Of a DNA stretch of 64,000 nt, positions 41,640-49,538 are shown one piece after another. The DNA is from CAVQHY01 sp963712465 (GTDB lineage Bacteria > Actinomycetota > Thermoleophilia > Gaiellales > Gaiellaceae), in contig CAVQHY010000005.1 in NCBI GenBank assembly GCA_963712465.1, forward strand, positions 62,001-126,000, in the 5' to 3' direction. Numbering within the stretch: the stretch's first letter is position 1; each line of letters starts with the position of its first letter. The notes beneath the pieces are model-generated. The model was not told where the DNA came from. It did no database searches and saw nothing but the letters and a program-made list of their open reading frames with translations. The translations under genes and the position numbers were made by a program.

Positions 41640-42924
41640 CCAGGCGAGCGACGTGCTGACGCCCGCCCGCCGCGCTGCCTACAGCACGGTTCTCCGCGTC
41701 TTCGAGGAGGGCGCCTACGCGGACCGGGCGTTCCGCACGGCCGCCGACGGGCTTCCCGACCGCGACCGGTCCTTCGCGATGCAGCTCGCCTACGGGACCG
41801 TGCAGCGGATGAGAACGCTCGACCATGCGATCGAGACGCTCGGGCGCAGACCCGTTCGCAAGCTCGATCCGCCCGTGCGCGCGGCGCTGCGGCTCGGTGC
41901 CTACCAGCTCGGCTTCATGGGCTCCGTTCCGGCTCACGCGGCCGTCAACGAGACCGTCGAGCTCGTGCGCGCCGCCGGGCTCGAGCGCGCGGTCGCCTTC
42001 ACGAATGCGGTCATGCGGCGCCTGTCGTCGGGTCTACGCGAGCTTCTCGACGCCCTGCCCGAGGACTCGCCGCGGGCGGCCGCCGTCGCGCTCTCCTACC
42101 CCGACTGGGTCGCCGACGCCTGGTGGAGCGAGCTCGGTGCCGTGACCGCCCTGGCCCTGATGCGGGCCCAGAACGAGCCGCAGCCGACGGTCGTCCGTGT
42201 CAGCGCACTCCGGCCCGGGAAGCTCATTCCCGGGCCGCTCGAGGTCGACCGGATCCCACACGAGTGGCTCGAGCAGGGCCGTGTCTGGCCGCAGAGCCTC
42301 GGCTCGCAGATTGCCGGCCGGGCCGTCGGTGCACGACCGGGTGAGCGGATCCTCGACCTCTGCGCCGCACCCGGCGGCAAGGCGACGCAGCTGGCCGAGG
42401 TCGCCGCCGAGGTCGTCGCCGTCGAGAGACACGCGGGCCGGGCGCGCGAGCTCGCCGCGAACGCTGCGCGCCTCGGAGCGGCGAACGTCCACGTGGTCGA
42501 AGCGGATGCGCTCGCGCTCCCAGCCGAGCTCGCCGGCTTCGATCGGGTGCTCGTCGACGCACCCTGCTCCGGTCTCGGCGTTCTCGCCTCCCGCCCCGAC
42601 CTGCGCTGGCGCTCCGAGCCCCTGCCCGAGCTCCAGCTGGCCCTCCTCCGGGCAGCGCTGGAGCGAGTGCGGCCCGGCGGGACGGTCACGTACGCCGTGT
42701 GCACGATCCACCGCGCCGAGAACGAGGACGTCCTCGAGGCTGTTGCCGCTCCCCTCGACGATCTCGGGGCCGAGCTCCCCGAGTACCGCCATCCCCGGCT
42801 GGACGACGCGCTCCTGACGCTGCCGCATGTGCATCGCACGTCGGGGTTCTTCGTCGCTCGCCTTCGGGCTAGGTCGGTCGCCTGGGTGAGCGGTCCTCGC
42901 CAGGGCGGGTGGGGTGGCGGGTGA
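41632..42924 (+). CDS. rsmB: 16S rRNA (cytosine-5) methyltransferase RsmB
   Basis: RsmB makes m5C967 in 16S rRNA. The N-terminal NusB-like domain covers residues 10-140 (LRLGAYQLGFMGSVPAHAAVNE). The methyltransferase domain has DLCAAPGGKATQL, DAPCSGLGVLASRPDLRW and a catalytic Cys in TYAVCTI. The last residues SGPRQGGWGGG come from a G-rich repeat-like sequence at 42897-42921. It overlaps fmt by 8 bases; a GTG at 41617 is an alternative start. Confidence 0.93.
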   Translation: MPDQASDVLTPARRAAYSTVLRVFEEGAYADRAFRTAADGLPDRDRSFAMQLAYGTVQRMRTLDHAIETLGRRPVRKLDPPVRAALRLGAYQLGFMGSVPAHAAVNETVELVRAAGLERAVAFTNAVMRRLSSGLRELLDALPEDSPRAAAVALSYPDWVADAWWSELGAVTALALMRAQNEPQPTVVRVSALRPGKLIPGPLEVDRIPHEWLEQGRVWPQSLGSQIAGRAVGARPGERILDLCAAPGGKATQLAEVAAEVVAVERHAGRARELAANAARLGAANVHVVEADALALPAELAGFDRVLVDAPCSGLGVLASRPDLRWRSEPLPELQLALLRAALERVRPGGTVTYAVCTIHRAENEDVLEAVAAPLDDLGAELPEYRHPRLDDALLTLPHVHRTSGFFVARLRARSVAWVSGPRQGGWGGG

Positions 42925-42928
42925 TAAT
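42923..42928 (+). promoter_or_regulatory. Putative -10 box of rpe
   Basis: GATAAT, preceded by TG (extended -10), ends 6 nt before the GTG at 42935. Confidence 0.4.
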
Positions 42929-42934
42929 GAGCTT

Positions 42935-43612
42935 GTGGTCTGGAGCGAGTGGATCCGCGGCACGGAGATCGAGCCCTCGATCTACGCCGCCGACTTCTCG
43001 AGGCTGGGCGAGCAGATCGACGCGCTGCTCGACGGCGGCGCGCGGATCTTCCACTACGACGTGGGCGACGGTCACTTCGTCGAGCCGATCACGATCGGGC
43101 CGATCGTGCTCAAGGACATCGCGCCGTCGATCCACGCGGCGGGCGGGAAGGTCGACTGCCACCTGATGGTCGACAATCCCGCGCGTCATTTCGAGCAGAT
43201 CCGGGAGGCGGGCGGCGACAGCGTGACGTTCCACGTCGAGGTCGCCGGCGATCCGGCGGAGCTCGCGGCCGCCGCGCGGGCAGCAGGCCTCGGCGTGGGG
43301 ATCGCGTTCAATCCCGAGACGGCCGTTTCCGGCGCGGCGGCGGCCGCGGCCGCGGCGGACGCCGACATCGTGCTGTGCATGACGATCCATCCCGGCTACT
43401 CGGGCCAGGAGCTCCTGCCGGAGTCGCTCGACCGGATTCGCGAGCTCCGCGCGCTCGTTCCCGACCGGCTCGTCCAGGTCGACGGGGGCGTCCACCTGGC
43501 GAACATCCGCGAGGTCCACGAGGCCGGCGTCGACCTGCTCGTCTGCGGCAGCGCCGTCTTCTCGACGGTCCCGGACGCATACCTGGAGCTCGCGGGCGCC
43601 GTCGCGGCGTGA
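42935..43612 (+). CDS. rpe: Ribulose-phosphate 3-epimerase
   Basis: Rpe interconverts ribulose and xylulose 5-phosphates. This 225-residue TIM barrel has EPSIYAADFSRLGEQI, FHYDVGDGHFVEPITIG, VDCHLMVDNPA and TIHPGYSGQ, and VDGGVHLANI near the end. GTG at 42935 was preferred over an earlier in-frame GTG because of the promoter and the family start. The stop overlaps ribD (GTGA), linking pentose phosphate supply to riboflavin synthesis, since ribulose 5-phosphate is also a RibB substrate. Confidence 0.93.
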   Translation: MVWSEWIRGTEIEPSIYAADFSRLGEQIDALLDGGARIFHYDVGDGHFVEPITIGPIVLKDIAPSIHAAGGKVDCHLMVDNPARHFEQIREAGGDSVTFHVEVAGDPAELAAAARAAGLGVGIAFNPETAVSGAAAAAAAADADIVLCMTIHPGYSGQELLPESLDRIRELRALVPDRLVQVDGGVHLANIREVHEAGVDLLVCGSAVFSTVPDAYLELAGAVAA

Positions 43613-44592
43613 GCTCTCACCTCGAGCGGGCCCTCGAGCTCGCCGAGCGCGGGCGTGGAACGACGCGGCCGAATCCGGTCGTGGGCGCCGTCGTCGTTCT
43701 CGGCGGCGAGATCGTGGGCGAGGGGTGGCACGAGCGGGCCGGAGGCCCTCATGCGGAGGTCGCCGCCCTCACGGCCGCGGGCGCACGGGCGCGCGGCGCG
43801 ACCCTGTACGTGACGCTCGAGCCCTGTGCCCACCGGGGACGGACACCGCCCTGTGCCGACTCCGTGATCGAGGCGGGCATCGCCCGAGTGGTCGTCGGCG
43901 CCGTCGACCCGAACCCGAAGACCGACGGCCGCGGGATCGAGCGCCTGCGCGCCGCCGGGATCGAGGTCGAGCTCGCCTCCGGCGCTCTCGAGCTCCGCGC
44001 ACGCCGGCAGAACGAGGGGTTCCGCACGTGGGCGGCGAAGGGCCGCCCGTTCGTCGCCTACAAGGCGGCGATTACGGCCGACGGTCGTGTCGCCGCAGCC
44101 GGCGGTGACGCCCGCTGGGTCTCGGGCGAGGCGAGCCGCCGGCTCGTCCACGAGCTGCGCGCAGCCGCGGACGCCGTCGCCGTCGGGATGGGAACCGTGC
44201 GCGCCGAGAACCCGAGGCTGACGGCTCGGGACGTCGACGCGCCGCACCAGCCGAGACGGCTCGCGTTCGGACGAGGGCCGCTGCCCGAAGGCTCGGAGCT
44301 CGAGCTCTGCACGGGACCGCTCGGGGAAGAGCTCGCGCGCCTGGCCTCCGAGGAGGTGCAGACCCTCCTCCTCGAGGGCGGCCCCACGCTCGCCGGTGCG
44401 TTTCTCCGGGCCGGCCTCGTCGACAAGCTCCTGCTCTTCGTCGCCCCCAAGCTCGTCGGCGGCGACGACGCGCCGCCTCTGTTCGCCGGCCCGGCCGTCA
44501 CCGCGCTCGCAGACGCGATCCCGCTCTCGAGCCTCGAGGCGACGACGGTGGGCGAGGACGTTCTGCTCACCGCCTACGTCCACGAGCCCTAA
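43609..44592 (+). CDS. ribD: Bifunctional riboflavin deaminase/reductase RibD
   Basis: RibD deaminates and then reduces the pyrimidine intermediate of riboflavin synthesis. The N-terminal deaminase domain (1-145) has TRPNPVVGAVVV, the zinc motif GGPHAEVAAL and LEPCAHRGRTPPC. The C-terminal reductase (150-327) has AYKAAITADGRVA and TLLLEGGPTLAG. The 327-residue length is slightly short but complete. Start GTG overlaps the rpe stop. Confidence 0.95.
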   Translation: MSSHLERALELAERGRGTTRPNPVVGAVVVLGGEIVGEGWHERAGGPHAEVAALTAAGARARGATLYVTLEPCAHRGRTPPCADSVIEAGIARVVVGAVDPNPKTDGRGIERLRAAGIEVELASGALELRARRQNEGFRTWAAKGRPFVAYKAAITADGRVAAAGGDARWVSGEASRRLVHELRAAADAVAVGMGTVRAENPRLTARDVDAPHQPRRLAFGRGPLPEGSELELCTGPLGEELARLASEEVQTLLLEGGPTLAGAFLRAGLVDKLLLFVAPKLVGGDDAPPLFAGPAVTALADAIPLSSLEATTVGEDVLLTAYVHEP

Positions 44593-44595
44593 GGT
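44590..44595 (+). promoter_or_regulatory. Putative -10 box of ribE
   Basis: TAAGGT, overlapping the ribD stop, ends 6 nt before the ribE GTG. Confidence 0.35.
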
Positions 44596-44601
44596 TCCCC
44601 C

Positions 44602-45195
44602 GTGTTCACCGGAATCGTGCGCGAGCTGGGCCGTGTCGTCTCGGTCGAGGGCGGTAAGGGTGGGATACGGCTGTGGATCGGTGCGCCCGCGACGGCCGCG
44701 GCGACCACTGTCGGCGACTCGGTCGCGATCAACGGCGCGTGCCTCACGGCCGTCGAGGTACGGGACGCGACGATCGCCTTCGACGTCGTCCCCGAGACCC
44801 TGCGGCGGACGTCGCTCGACCGGCTCGCGGCCGGGGATGCGATCAACGTCGAGCCCGCCCTGCGGGCCGGCGAGCCTCTCGGCGGTCACATCGTGCAGGG
44901 CCACGTCGACGGCCTCGGCGCCGTGCGCGGGCTCGAGCCCGAAGGCGAAGGGAGGCGGCTCACGATCGAGGTGCCGCCAAAGCTTCGCCGCTATTGCGTC
45001 GAGAAGGGGTCGATTGCCGTCGAGGGCGTCAGCCTCACGGTCGCCGCGCTCCTGGACGACGGCATCGCGATCGCGCTCGTCCCACACACGCTCGCCGCAA
45101 CGACGCTCGGGGCGCTCGCTCCCGGCGATCCCGTCAACCTCGAGGTCGACGTGCTCGCCAAGCACGTCGAGCGTCTGCTGGCACCCCGAACGTAG
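44602..45195 (+). CDS. ribE: Riboflavin synthase alpha chain
   Basis: This enzyme dismutates two lumazines into riboflavin. The 197-residue protein begins MFTGIVRELGRV and has two lumazine-binding barrels: the first with NGACLTAVE, the second starting GGHIVQGHVDGLG and with EGVSLTVAA. Length is typical. It lies between ribD and ribBA in a standard rib cluster. Confidence 0.95.
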   Translation: MFTGIVRELGRVVSVEGGKGGIRLWIGAPATAAATTVGDSVAINGACLTAVEVRDATIAFDVVPETLRRTSLDRLAAGDAINVEPALRAGEPLGGHIVQGHVDGLGAVRGLEPEGEGRRLTIEVPPKLRRYCVEKGSIAVEGVSLTVAALLDDGIAIALVPHTLAATTLGALAPGDPVNLEVDVLAKHVERLLAPRT

Positions 45196-45208
45196 CCCCC
45201 GACCCGGG

Positions 45209-45214
45209 TACGAT
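45209..45214 (+). promoter_or_regulatory. Putative -10 box of ribBA
   Basis: TACGAT ends 6 nt before the ATG at 45221. The short spacing leaves no room for an FMN riboswitch, which many rib operons have. Confidence 0.4.
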
Positions 45215-45220
45215 TCGCCC

Positions 45221-46483
45221 ATGGCCGTGATTCCCGAGACGTCTCCGTTCTCGCGTATCGAGGAGGCGATCGACGACGTCCGCCAGGGGAAGTTCGTCGT
45301 GGTCGTCGACGCGCCCGACCGCGAGAACGAGGGCGACCTGGTGATCGCCGCTCAGTTCGCGACGCCCGAGGCGATCAACTTCATGGCGACGTACGGCCGC
45401 GGGCTGATCTGCCTCGCGCTCACGGACGAGCGCTGCGACGAGCTGAACCTCAGGCAGATGACCCACAACAACGAGACGCCCTACGAGACCGCCTTCACGA
45501 TCACGATCGAGGCCCGGGAAGGCGTGACCACGGGAATCTCCGCTGCCGACCGCGCGCATACGATCCAGGTCGCGATCGACCCGACCAAGGGCGCCCACGA
45601 CCTCGTCCAGCCAGGGCACGTCTTTCCGCTCAGGGCGCGACCCGGAGGCGTCCTCCAGCGCACGGGGCAGACCGAGGCCGCCGTCGATCTCGCCCGTCTG
45701 GCCGGCCTCAATCCGACGGGTGTGATCTGCGAGATCATGAACGACGACGGCACGATGGCCCGCGTGCCGGACCTCGTCGACTACTGCGCGACGCACGGCC
45801 TGCGGATGGTCACCGTCTCCGACCTGATCGAGTACCGCCGCCGGCACGAGAAGCTCGTCGAGCGGGTCGTGTCCGTTCGGCTCCCGACCGCGTACGGTGA
45901 GTTCACGGCAACCGCCTTCCAGGAGATCCTCACCGGCAAGCAGCACGTCGCACTCGTCATGGGCGACGTCGAGGGCGCGGAGAGCGTGCTCGTCCGCGTC
46001 CACTCGGAGTGCCTGACCGGCGACGTCTTCCACTCGCTGCGCTGCGACTGCGGCGACCAGCTCGAGACGGCGCTCGAGCGAATCGCAGCCGAGGGCGAGG
46101 GTGTGCTCCTATACATGGCCCAGGAGGGGAGGGGCATCGGCCTGCTCAACAAGCTGAAGGCCTACGAGCTCCAGGAGTCGGGCTACGACACGGTCGAGGC
46201 CAACCTCCAGCTCGGCTTTCCGGCCGACATGCGAGAGTACGGGATCGGCAGCCAGATCCTCGCCGAGCTCGGCCTCTCGACCATCCGCATCCTGACCAAC
46301 AACCCGCGTAAGATCACCGGGCTCTCCGGGTTCGGGCTCGACGTCGTCGAGCAGGTGCCGATCGAGGTTTCTCCCAACGTCGAGAACGTCCGCTACCTGT
46401 CGGTCAAGCGCGCGAAGCTCGGCCACCGGCTGCACCACCAGGATCTGAAGGATCTGACCCTCCGAGACGACGACGAGCAATGA
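45221..46483 (+). CDS. ribBA: Bifunctional 3,4-DHBP synthase/GTP cyclohydrolase II
   Basis: RibBA starts both branches of riboflavin synthesis. Residues 1-200 are DHBP synthase (VVVDAPDRENEGDLVIAAQF, TGISAADRAHTI). Residues 210-420 are GTP cyclohydrolase II, with zinc motif ECLTGDVFHSLRCDCG and AQEGRGIGLLNKL. Both active sites look complete. It is followed by two tandem repeat units and ribH. Confidence 0.96.
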   Translation: MAVIPETSPFSRIEEAIDDVRQGKFVVVVDAPDRENEGDLVIAAQFATPEAINFMATYGRGLICLALTDERCDELNLRQMTHNNETPYETAFTITIEAREGVTTGISAADRAHTIQVAIDPTKGAHDLVQPGHVFPLRARPGGVLQRTGQTEAAVDLARLAGLNPTGVICEIMNDDGTMARVPDLVDYCATHGLRMVTVSDLIEYRRRHEKLVERVVSVRLPTAYGEFTATAFQEILTGKQHVALVMGDVEGAESVLVRVHSECLTGDVFHSLRCDCGDQLETALERIAAEGEGVLLYMAQEGRGIGLLNKLKAYELQESGYDTVEANLQLGFPADMREYGIGSQILAELGLSTIRILTNNPRKITGLSGFGLDVVEQVPIEVSPNVENVRYLSVKRAKLGHRLHHQDLKDLTLRDDDEQ

Positions 46484-46493
46484 GGGGTCGCGC

Positions 46494-46590
46494 CACGGTG
46501 GTGGGAGCGTGGGGTCGCGCCCGACAGGGCGGGGGTGGGGTGGTGGGAGCGTGGGGTCGCGCCCGACAGGGCGGGGGTGGGGTGGTGGGA
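46494..46590 (+). repeat. Tandem 42-bp G-rich repeat upstream of ribH
   Basis: Two perfect 42-base units lie at 46507-46548 and 46549-46590, after a partial unit at 46494. Each contains GTGGGGTCGCGCCCGACAGG and then GGGGGTGGGGTGGTGGGA. The unit length is a multiple of three and the frame through it is open into ribH. The end of unit 2 lies 5 nt before the ribH GTG, so its GGTGGGA may serve as ribosome site. It has four G-runs per unit. Confidence 0.85.
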
Positions 46591-46595
46591 GCACC

Positions 46596-47375
46596 GTGAG
46601 CGCTTTCGACCAGGGTGAGCAGGAGCCGCGCGTGCCGTTCGGGGTCACCCCGGATCCCGACGACGAGCCGCTGCCGCTGATCCGCGTCCACGAGCCGCCC
46701 GCGCCCCAGGACGGGACGCCGCCCTCTGCACCGGCCGTCGAGGAAGTCAAGCCGACGGTCGAGGTCCCCGAGCAAGAGCGAGAGCCCGAGACAGCGTCCG
46801 TCGAGGCCGTCGAGGACGCTCCGCCGGCGGTGGTCGCGCCGCTCGAGGAGGTCGAGGCGCCTCCCGAGCACGCCGCGGGGGAGCTTCGCCTGCCCGAGGG
46901 CGTGGTCGTCTACGAGGGCTTCGCCGAGGGCGCTCGCCGCACGGTCGGGATCGCGGTCAGCCGCTACAACGGCGAGGTCACGAACAGGCTGCTCGACGGC
47001 GCGATCGAGGCGCTCGAGGAGGCGGGGGTGACGCGGGACCGGATCGACGTGATGGCGGTCCCCGGTGCGTTCGAGCTTCCTCTGGCCGCCATGGCGCTGG
47101 CGAAGACGCGCCGCTATTCGTGCATCGTCGCGATCGGGTGCGTCATCCGCGGCGACACGCCGCACTTCGACTACGTCTGCAGCGAGGCGGCCAGCGGCCT
47201 CCAGCTCGCCGGGCTCGAGACGGGCGTTCCGGTCGCGTTCGGCGTGCTCACGTGCGACTCGCAGGAGCAGGCCGAGGCCCGGGCCGGCGGGGAGCACGGC
47301 AACAAGGGCGTCCAGGCCGTCCAGTCCGCGCTGGAGATGGCGGACGTCTTCGCGCGGCTGCGGGCGAGCGCCTAA
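46596..47375 (+). CDS. ribH: 6,7-dimethyl-8-ribityllumazine synthase with long N-terminal extension
   Basis: RibH makes lumazine, the substrate of riboflavin synthase. The catalytic domain is residues about 115-255: VGIAVSRYNGEVTNRLLDGA, VPGAFELPLAAMAL, CVIRGDTPHFDYVCSEA, FGVLTCDSQEQAEAR. The whole is 259 residues against the usual 150-160. The first 110 are acidic and rich in Pro, Glu and Val (DPDDEPLPLIRVHEPP, VEVPEQEREPETASVEAVE), so probably disordered. The GTG at 46596 is the first start after the repeat. Confidence 0.92.
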   Translation: MSAFDQGEQEPRVPFGVTPDPDDEPLPLIRVHEPPAPQDGTPPSAPAVEEVKPTVEVPEQEREPETASVEAVEDAPPAVVAPLEEVEAPPEHAAGELRLPEGVVVYEGFAEGARRTVGIAVSRYNGEVTNRLLDGAIEALEEAGVTRDRIDVMAVPGAFELPLAAMALAKTRRYSCIVAIGCVIRGDTPHFDYVCSEAASGLQLAGLETGVPVAFGVLTCDSQEQAEARAGGEHGNKGVQAVQSALEMADVFARLRASA

Positions 47376-47379
47376 CAGG

Positions 47380-47385
47380 TACAAT
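47380..47385 (+). promoter_or_regulatory. Putative -10 box of rpmB
   Basis: TACAAT ends 10 nt before the ATG of the L28 gene. Confidence 0.45.
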
Positions 47386-47395
47386 CCCGCGCCGT

Positions 47396-47587
47396 ATGTC
47401 CAAAGTCTGCGCGGTCTGCGGGAAGGGCCCCTCGTTCGGTAACAGCCGGAGCCACTCGATGGTGGCGACGAAGCGTCGGTTCGACCCGAACCTCCAGCGC
47501 GTTCGCGTCGTCCTGAACGGCGTCGCACGGAGGGCCTACGTGTGCGCGCGGTGCCTGAAGACCGGCAAGGTCGCCAAGGCGCTCTAG
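47396..47587 (+). CDS. rpmB: 50S ribosomal protein L28
   Basis: This 63-residue protein begins MSKVCAVCGKGPSFGNSRSHS and continues TKRRFDPNLQRVRV and YVCARCLKTGKVAKAL. The two CxxC pairs mark the zinc-binding form of L28. The next gene, fakA, follows in another frame, in an order (rpmB near dak2 and recG) seen in many Gram-positive bacteria. Confidence 0.96.
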   Translation: MSKVCAVCGKGPSFGNSRSHSMVATKRRFDPNLQRVRVVLNGVARRAYVCARCLKTGKVAKAL

Positions 47588-49146
47588 GGGTCGTCTCCGA
47601 GCTCGCCGGCGCCGCCCTCGCCTCGCTCGAGGCGAGCCGGCAGAGACTCGACGACCTCAACGTCTATCCGGTCCCCGACGGGGACACCGGGACGAACATG
47701 ACGCTGACCGTGAGGGCGGTCGTCGACGCCCTCGTCCGGTCGGATGCGACGAGCGAGCAGGAGGTCGCCCGGGAGGTCACTCGCGCCGCGCTCATGGGCG
47801 CGCGCGGCAACTCGGGCGTGATCCTCTCGCAGCTCGTTCGCGGCACGGCCGAGTCGCTCGCGTCCGTCCGCGAGGTCGGGCCGACCGAGCTGGCAGAGGC
47901 GCTGAGAGCTGCGAGCGACGCCGGCTACGCGTCGCTGCGGGAGCCGAAGGAGGGGACGATCCTCACGGTCGCGCGGGCAATGGCCGAGCGGGCCGAGCAG
48001 GTGGCCCCGGAGACGACCGACACAGGGGACGCGCTGGTGCAGATCGTGGCCGGCGGTGAGGTCGCTCTCGCCGGAACGCGCGACCAGCTCGAGGAGCTTC
48101 GCGCGGCCGGGGTCGTCGACGCAGGCGGTGCCGGCCTGCTCGAGCTCGTGCGCGGCATCGCCGGCTGGGCACGAGGCGAGCCGCTCCCCGAGGTGTCGCT
48201 TGAGCTGGAGCGCGTGCCGCTCGAGGCCGTGCACCTCGAGCCGTCCCGGTACCGCTACTGCACGAGCTTCTTCGTCGAGGGCGACGCCGCCAACCCGGAG
48301 GAGCTCGAGCGCGAACTCGCTGCCCTTGGCGACTCGCTCGTCGTCGTCGGCAGTCGCGGTGCCGTGAAGGCGCACGTCCATACGGACGATCCCGGCCGCG
48401 CGCTCGCTCTCGCGACGGCGGTCGGCATCGTCGAGGAGGTCGAGATCAAGAACATGCACGTGCAGACCGCCGAGCGACGGGAGCGGCTCACGCGTGAGCT
48501 CACCGTCTCCGGCCCGGTCGCCGTGTCTGCGGGCGAGGGCAACCGCGCGCTGTTCGAGAGCCTCGGCGCGACGGTCGTCGAGGGCGGGTCGACGATGAAC
48601 CCGTCCGCCGCCGAGCTGCTGAGCGCGATCGAGTCCGTCGTCGCCGCGGAGGTCGTCCTCCTTCCGAACAACCCGAACGTGCTGCTCGCCGCGGAGCAGG
48701 CCGCCCTTGTCGCGTCCACGCCGGTCGCCGTGGTGCCGACCCGCTCGCTCCAGGCAGGGCTCGGAGCGCTCGTCGCATTCGACTCCACCCGTGGGGCAGC
48801 TACGAACGCCGAGGAGATGGCAGCCGCTGCCGCGGGCGTGCGCGCCGGTGCGGTGACGATCGCCTCGCGCGACGCTGACGTGGACGGCCTCCGCGTCGCC
48901 AGAGGCCAGGCGCTCGGGCTGGTCGACGAGCGGGCCGTCGCGGTCGGCGCCGGGCCCGAGGAGGTTCTTCTCGACGTCGCCGTGCGTCTCGCCGAGGGCG
49001 CGGGCGTGCTGACCGTCCTCGTGGGCGCGGAAGCTTCCAGCCCGGACGAGCTGATTCGGCAGCTCGCGGAGCGGTACCCGTCGCTCGAGGTGGAGTTACA
49101 CCACGGCGCCCAGCCCCACTATCCGTACCTGCTCGGAGCGGAGTGA
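47551..49146 (+). CDS. fakA: DAK2-domain protein, fatty acid kinase FakA-like (YloV family)
   Basis: FakA phosphorylates fatty acids held by a DegV-type FakB protein. The N-terminal DAK2 domain has LNVYPVPDGDTGTNMT with the nucleotide-binding Asp cluster, ALMGARGNSGVILSQLVRG and DAGGAGLLELVRG. The C-terminal half (YRYCTSFFVEG to GAQPHYPYLLGAE) is the usual YloV extension. No ATG, GTG or TTG lies between the rpmB stop and the first conserved residues (VSELAGAALASLEAS), so the nearest GTG start, 47551, overlaps rpmB by 37 bases; a non-standard start is possible. A degV gene lies downstream. Confidence 0.87.
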   Translation: MPEDRQGRQGALGVVSELAGAALASLEASRQRLDDLNVYPVPDGDTGTNMTLTVRAVVDALVRSDATSEQEVAREVTRAALMGARGNSGVILSQLVRGTAESLASVREVGPTELAEALRAASDAGYASLREPKEGTILTVARAMAERAEQVAPETTDTGDALVQIVAGGEVALAGTRDQLEELRAAGVVDAGGAGLLELVRGIAGWARGEPLPEVSLELERVPLEAVHLEPSRYRYCTSFFVEGDAANPEELERELAALGDSLVVVGSRGAVKAHVHTDDPGRALALATAVGIVEEVEIKNMHVQTAERRERLTRELTVSGPVAVSAGEGNRALFESLGATVVEGGSTMNPSAAELLSAIESVVAAEVVLLPNNPNVLLAAEQAALVASTPVAVVPTRSLQAGLGALVAFDSTRGAATNAEEMAAAAAGVRAGAVTIASRDADVDGLRVARGQALGLVDERAVAVGAGPEEVLLDVAVRLAEGAGVLTVLVGAEASSPDELIRQLAERYPSLEVELHHGAQPHYPYLLGAE

Positions 49147-49538
49147 CGACCGCCGAGACGATCGAGGTCGTCCTGGTCGAGGACAACGACATCTTCCGGG
49201 AGACGCTCGAGCTCCTGATCGACGTCACCCCCGACATGCGCGTGGTGGCCGCGGTCGGCGACGGCGAATCGGCGCTGGACGCCTGCCGCGGCGCGATGCC
49301 CGACGTCGCCCTCGTCGACTACCGGCTGCCGGGCCTCGACGGCGTCGAGACGACGGCGGGCATCCGCGAGGCGTGCCCCGGCGCTGCGGTGGTCGTGCTC
49401 ACGGCCGCCGTCGAGCCGGAGGAGGTCGAGGCGCTGCTCGCGGCCGGGGCGGTCGCGTGCCTGACCAAGGACTGCGAGCTCGACGAGATCGTCCACGCGA
49501 TCCGCCAGGCGGCAAGGGGGGGACCGGTCCCACTGTGA
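49143..49538 (+). CDS. Receiver-only response regulator
   Basis: The 131-residue protein is a single CheY-like receiver. The acidic pair is E13/D14 in LVEDND, the phosphorylated Asp is D59 in ALVDYRLPG, Thr87 is in VLTAA, and Lys109 in CLTKD. No DNA-binding output domain follows. It overlaps fakA at its start and degV at its end, so it is made with both parts of a presumed fatty acid kinase. No histidine kinase is seen in the window. Confidence 0.9.
   Translation: MTTAETIEVVLVEDNDIFRETLELLIDVTPDMRVVAAVGDGESALDACRGAMPDVALVDYRLPGLDGVETTAGIREACPGAAVVVLTAAVEPEEVEALLAAGAVACLTKDCELDEIVHAIRQAARGGPVPL

Noticed and set aside
45196..45220. FMN riboswitch before the riboflavin genes
   Set aside because: Gaps before ribD, ribE and ribBA are too short, and the ribH gap is simple repeat sequence.
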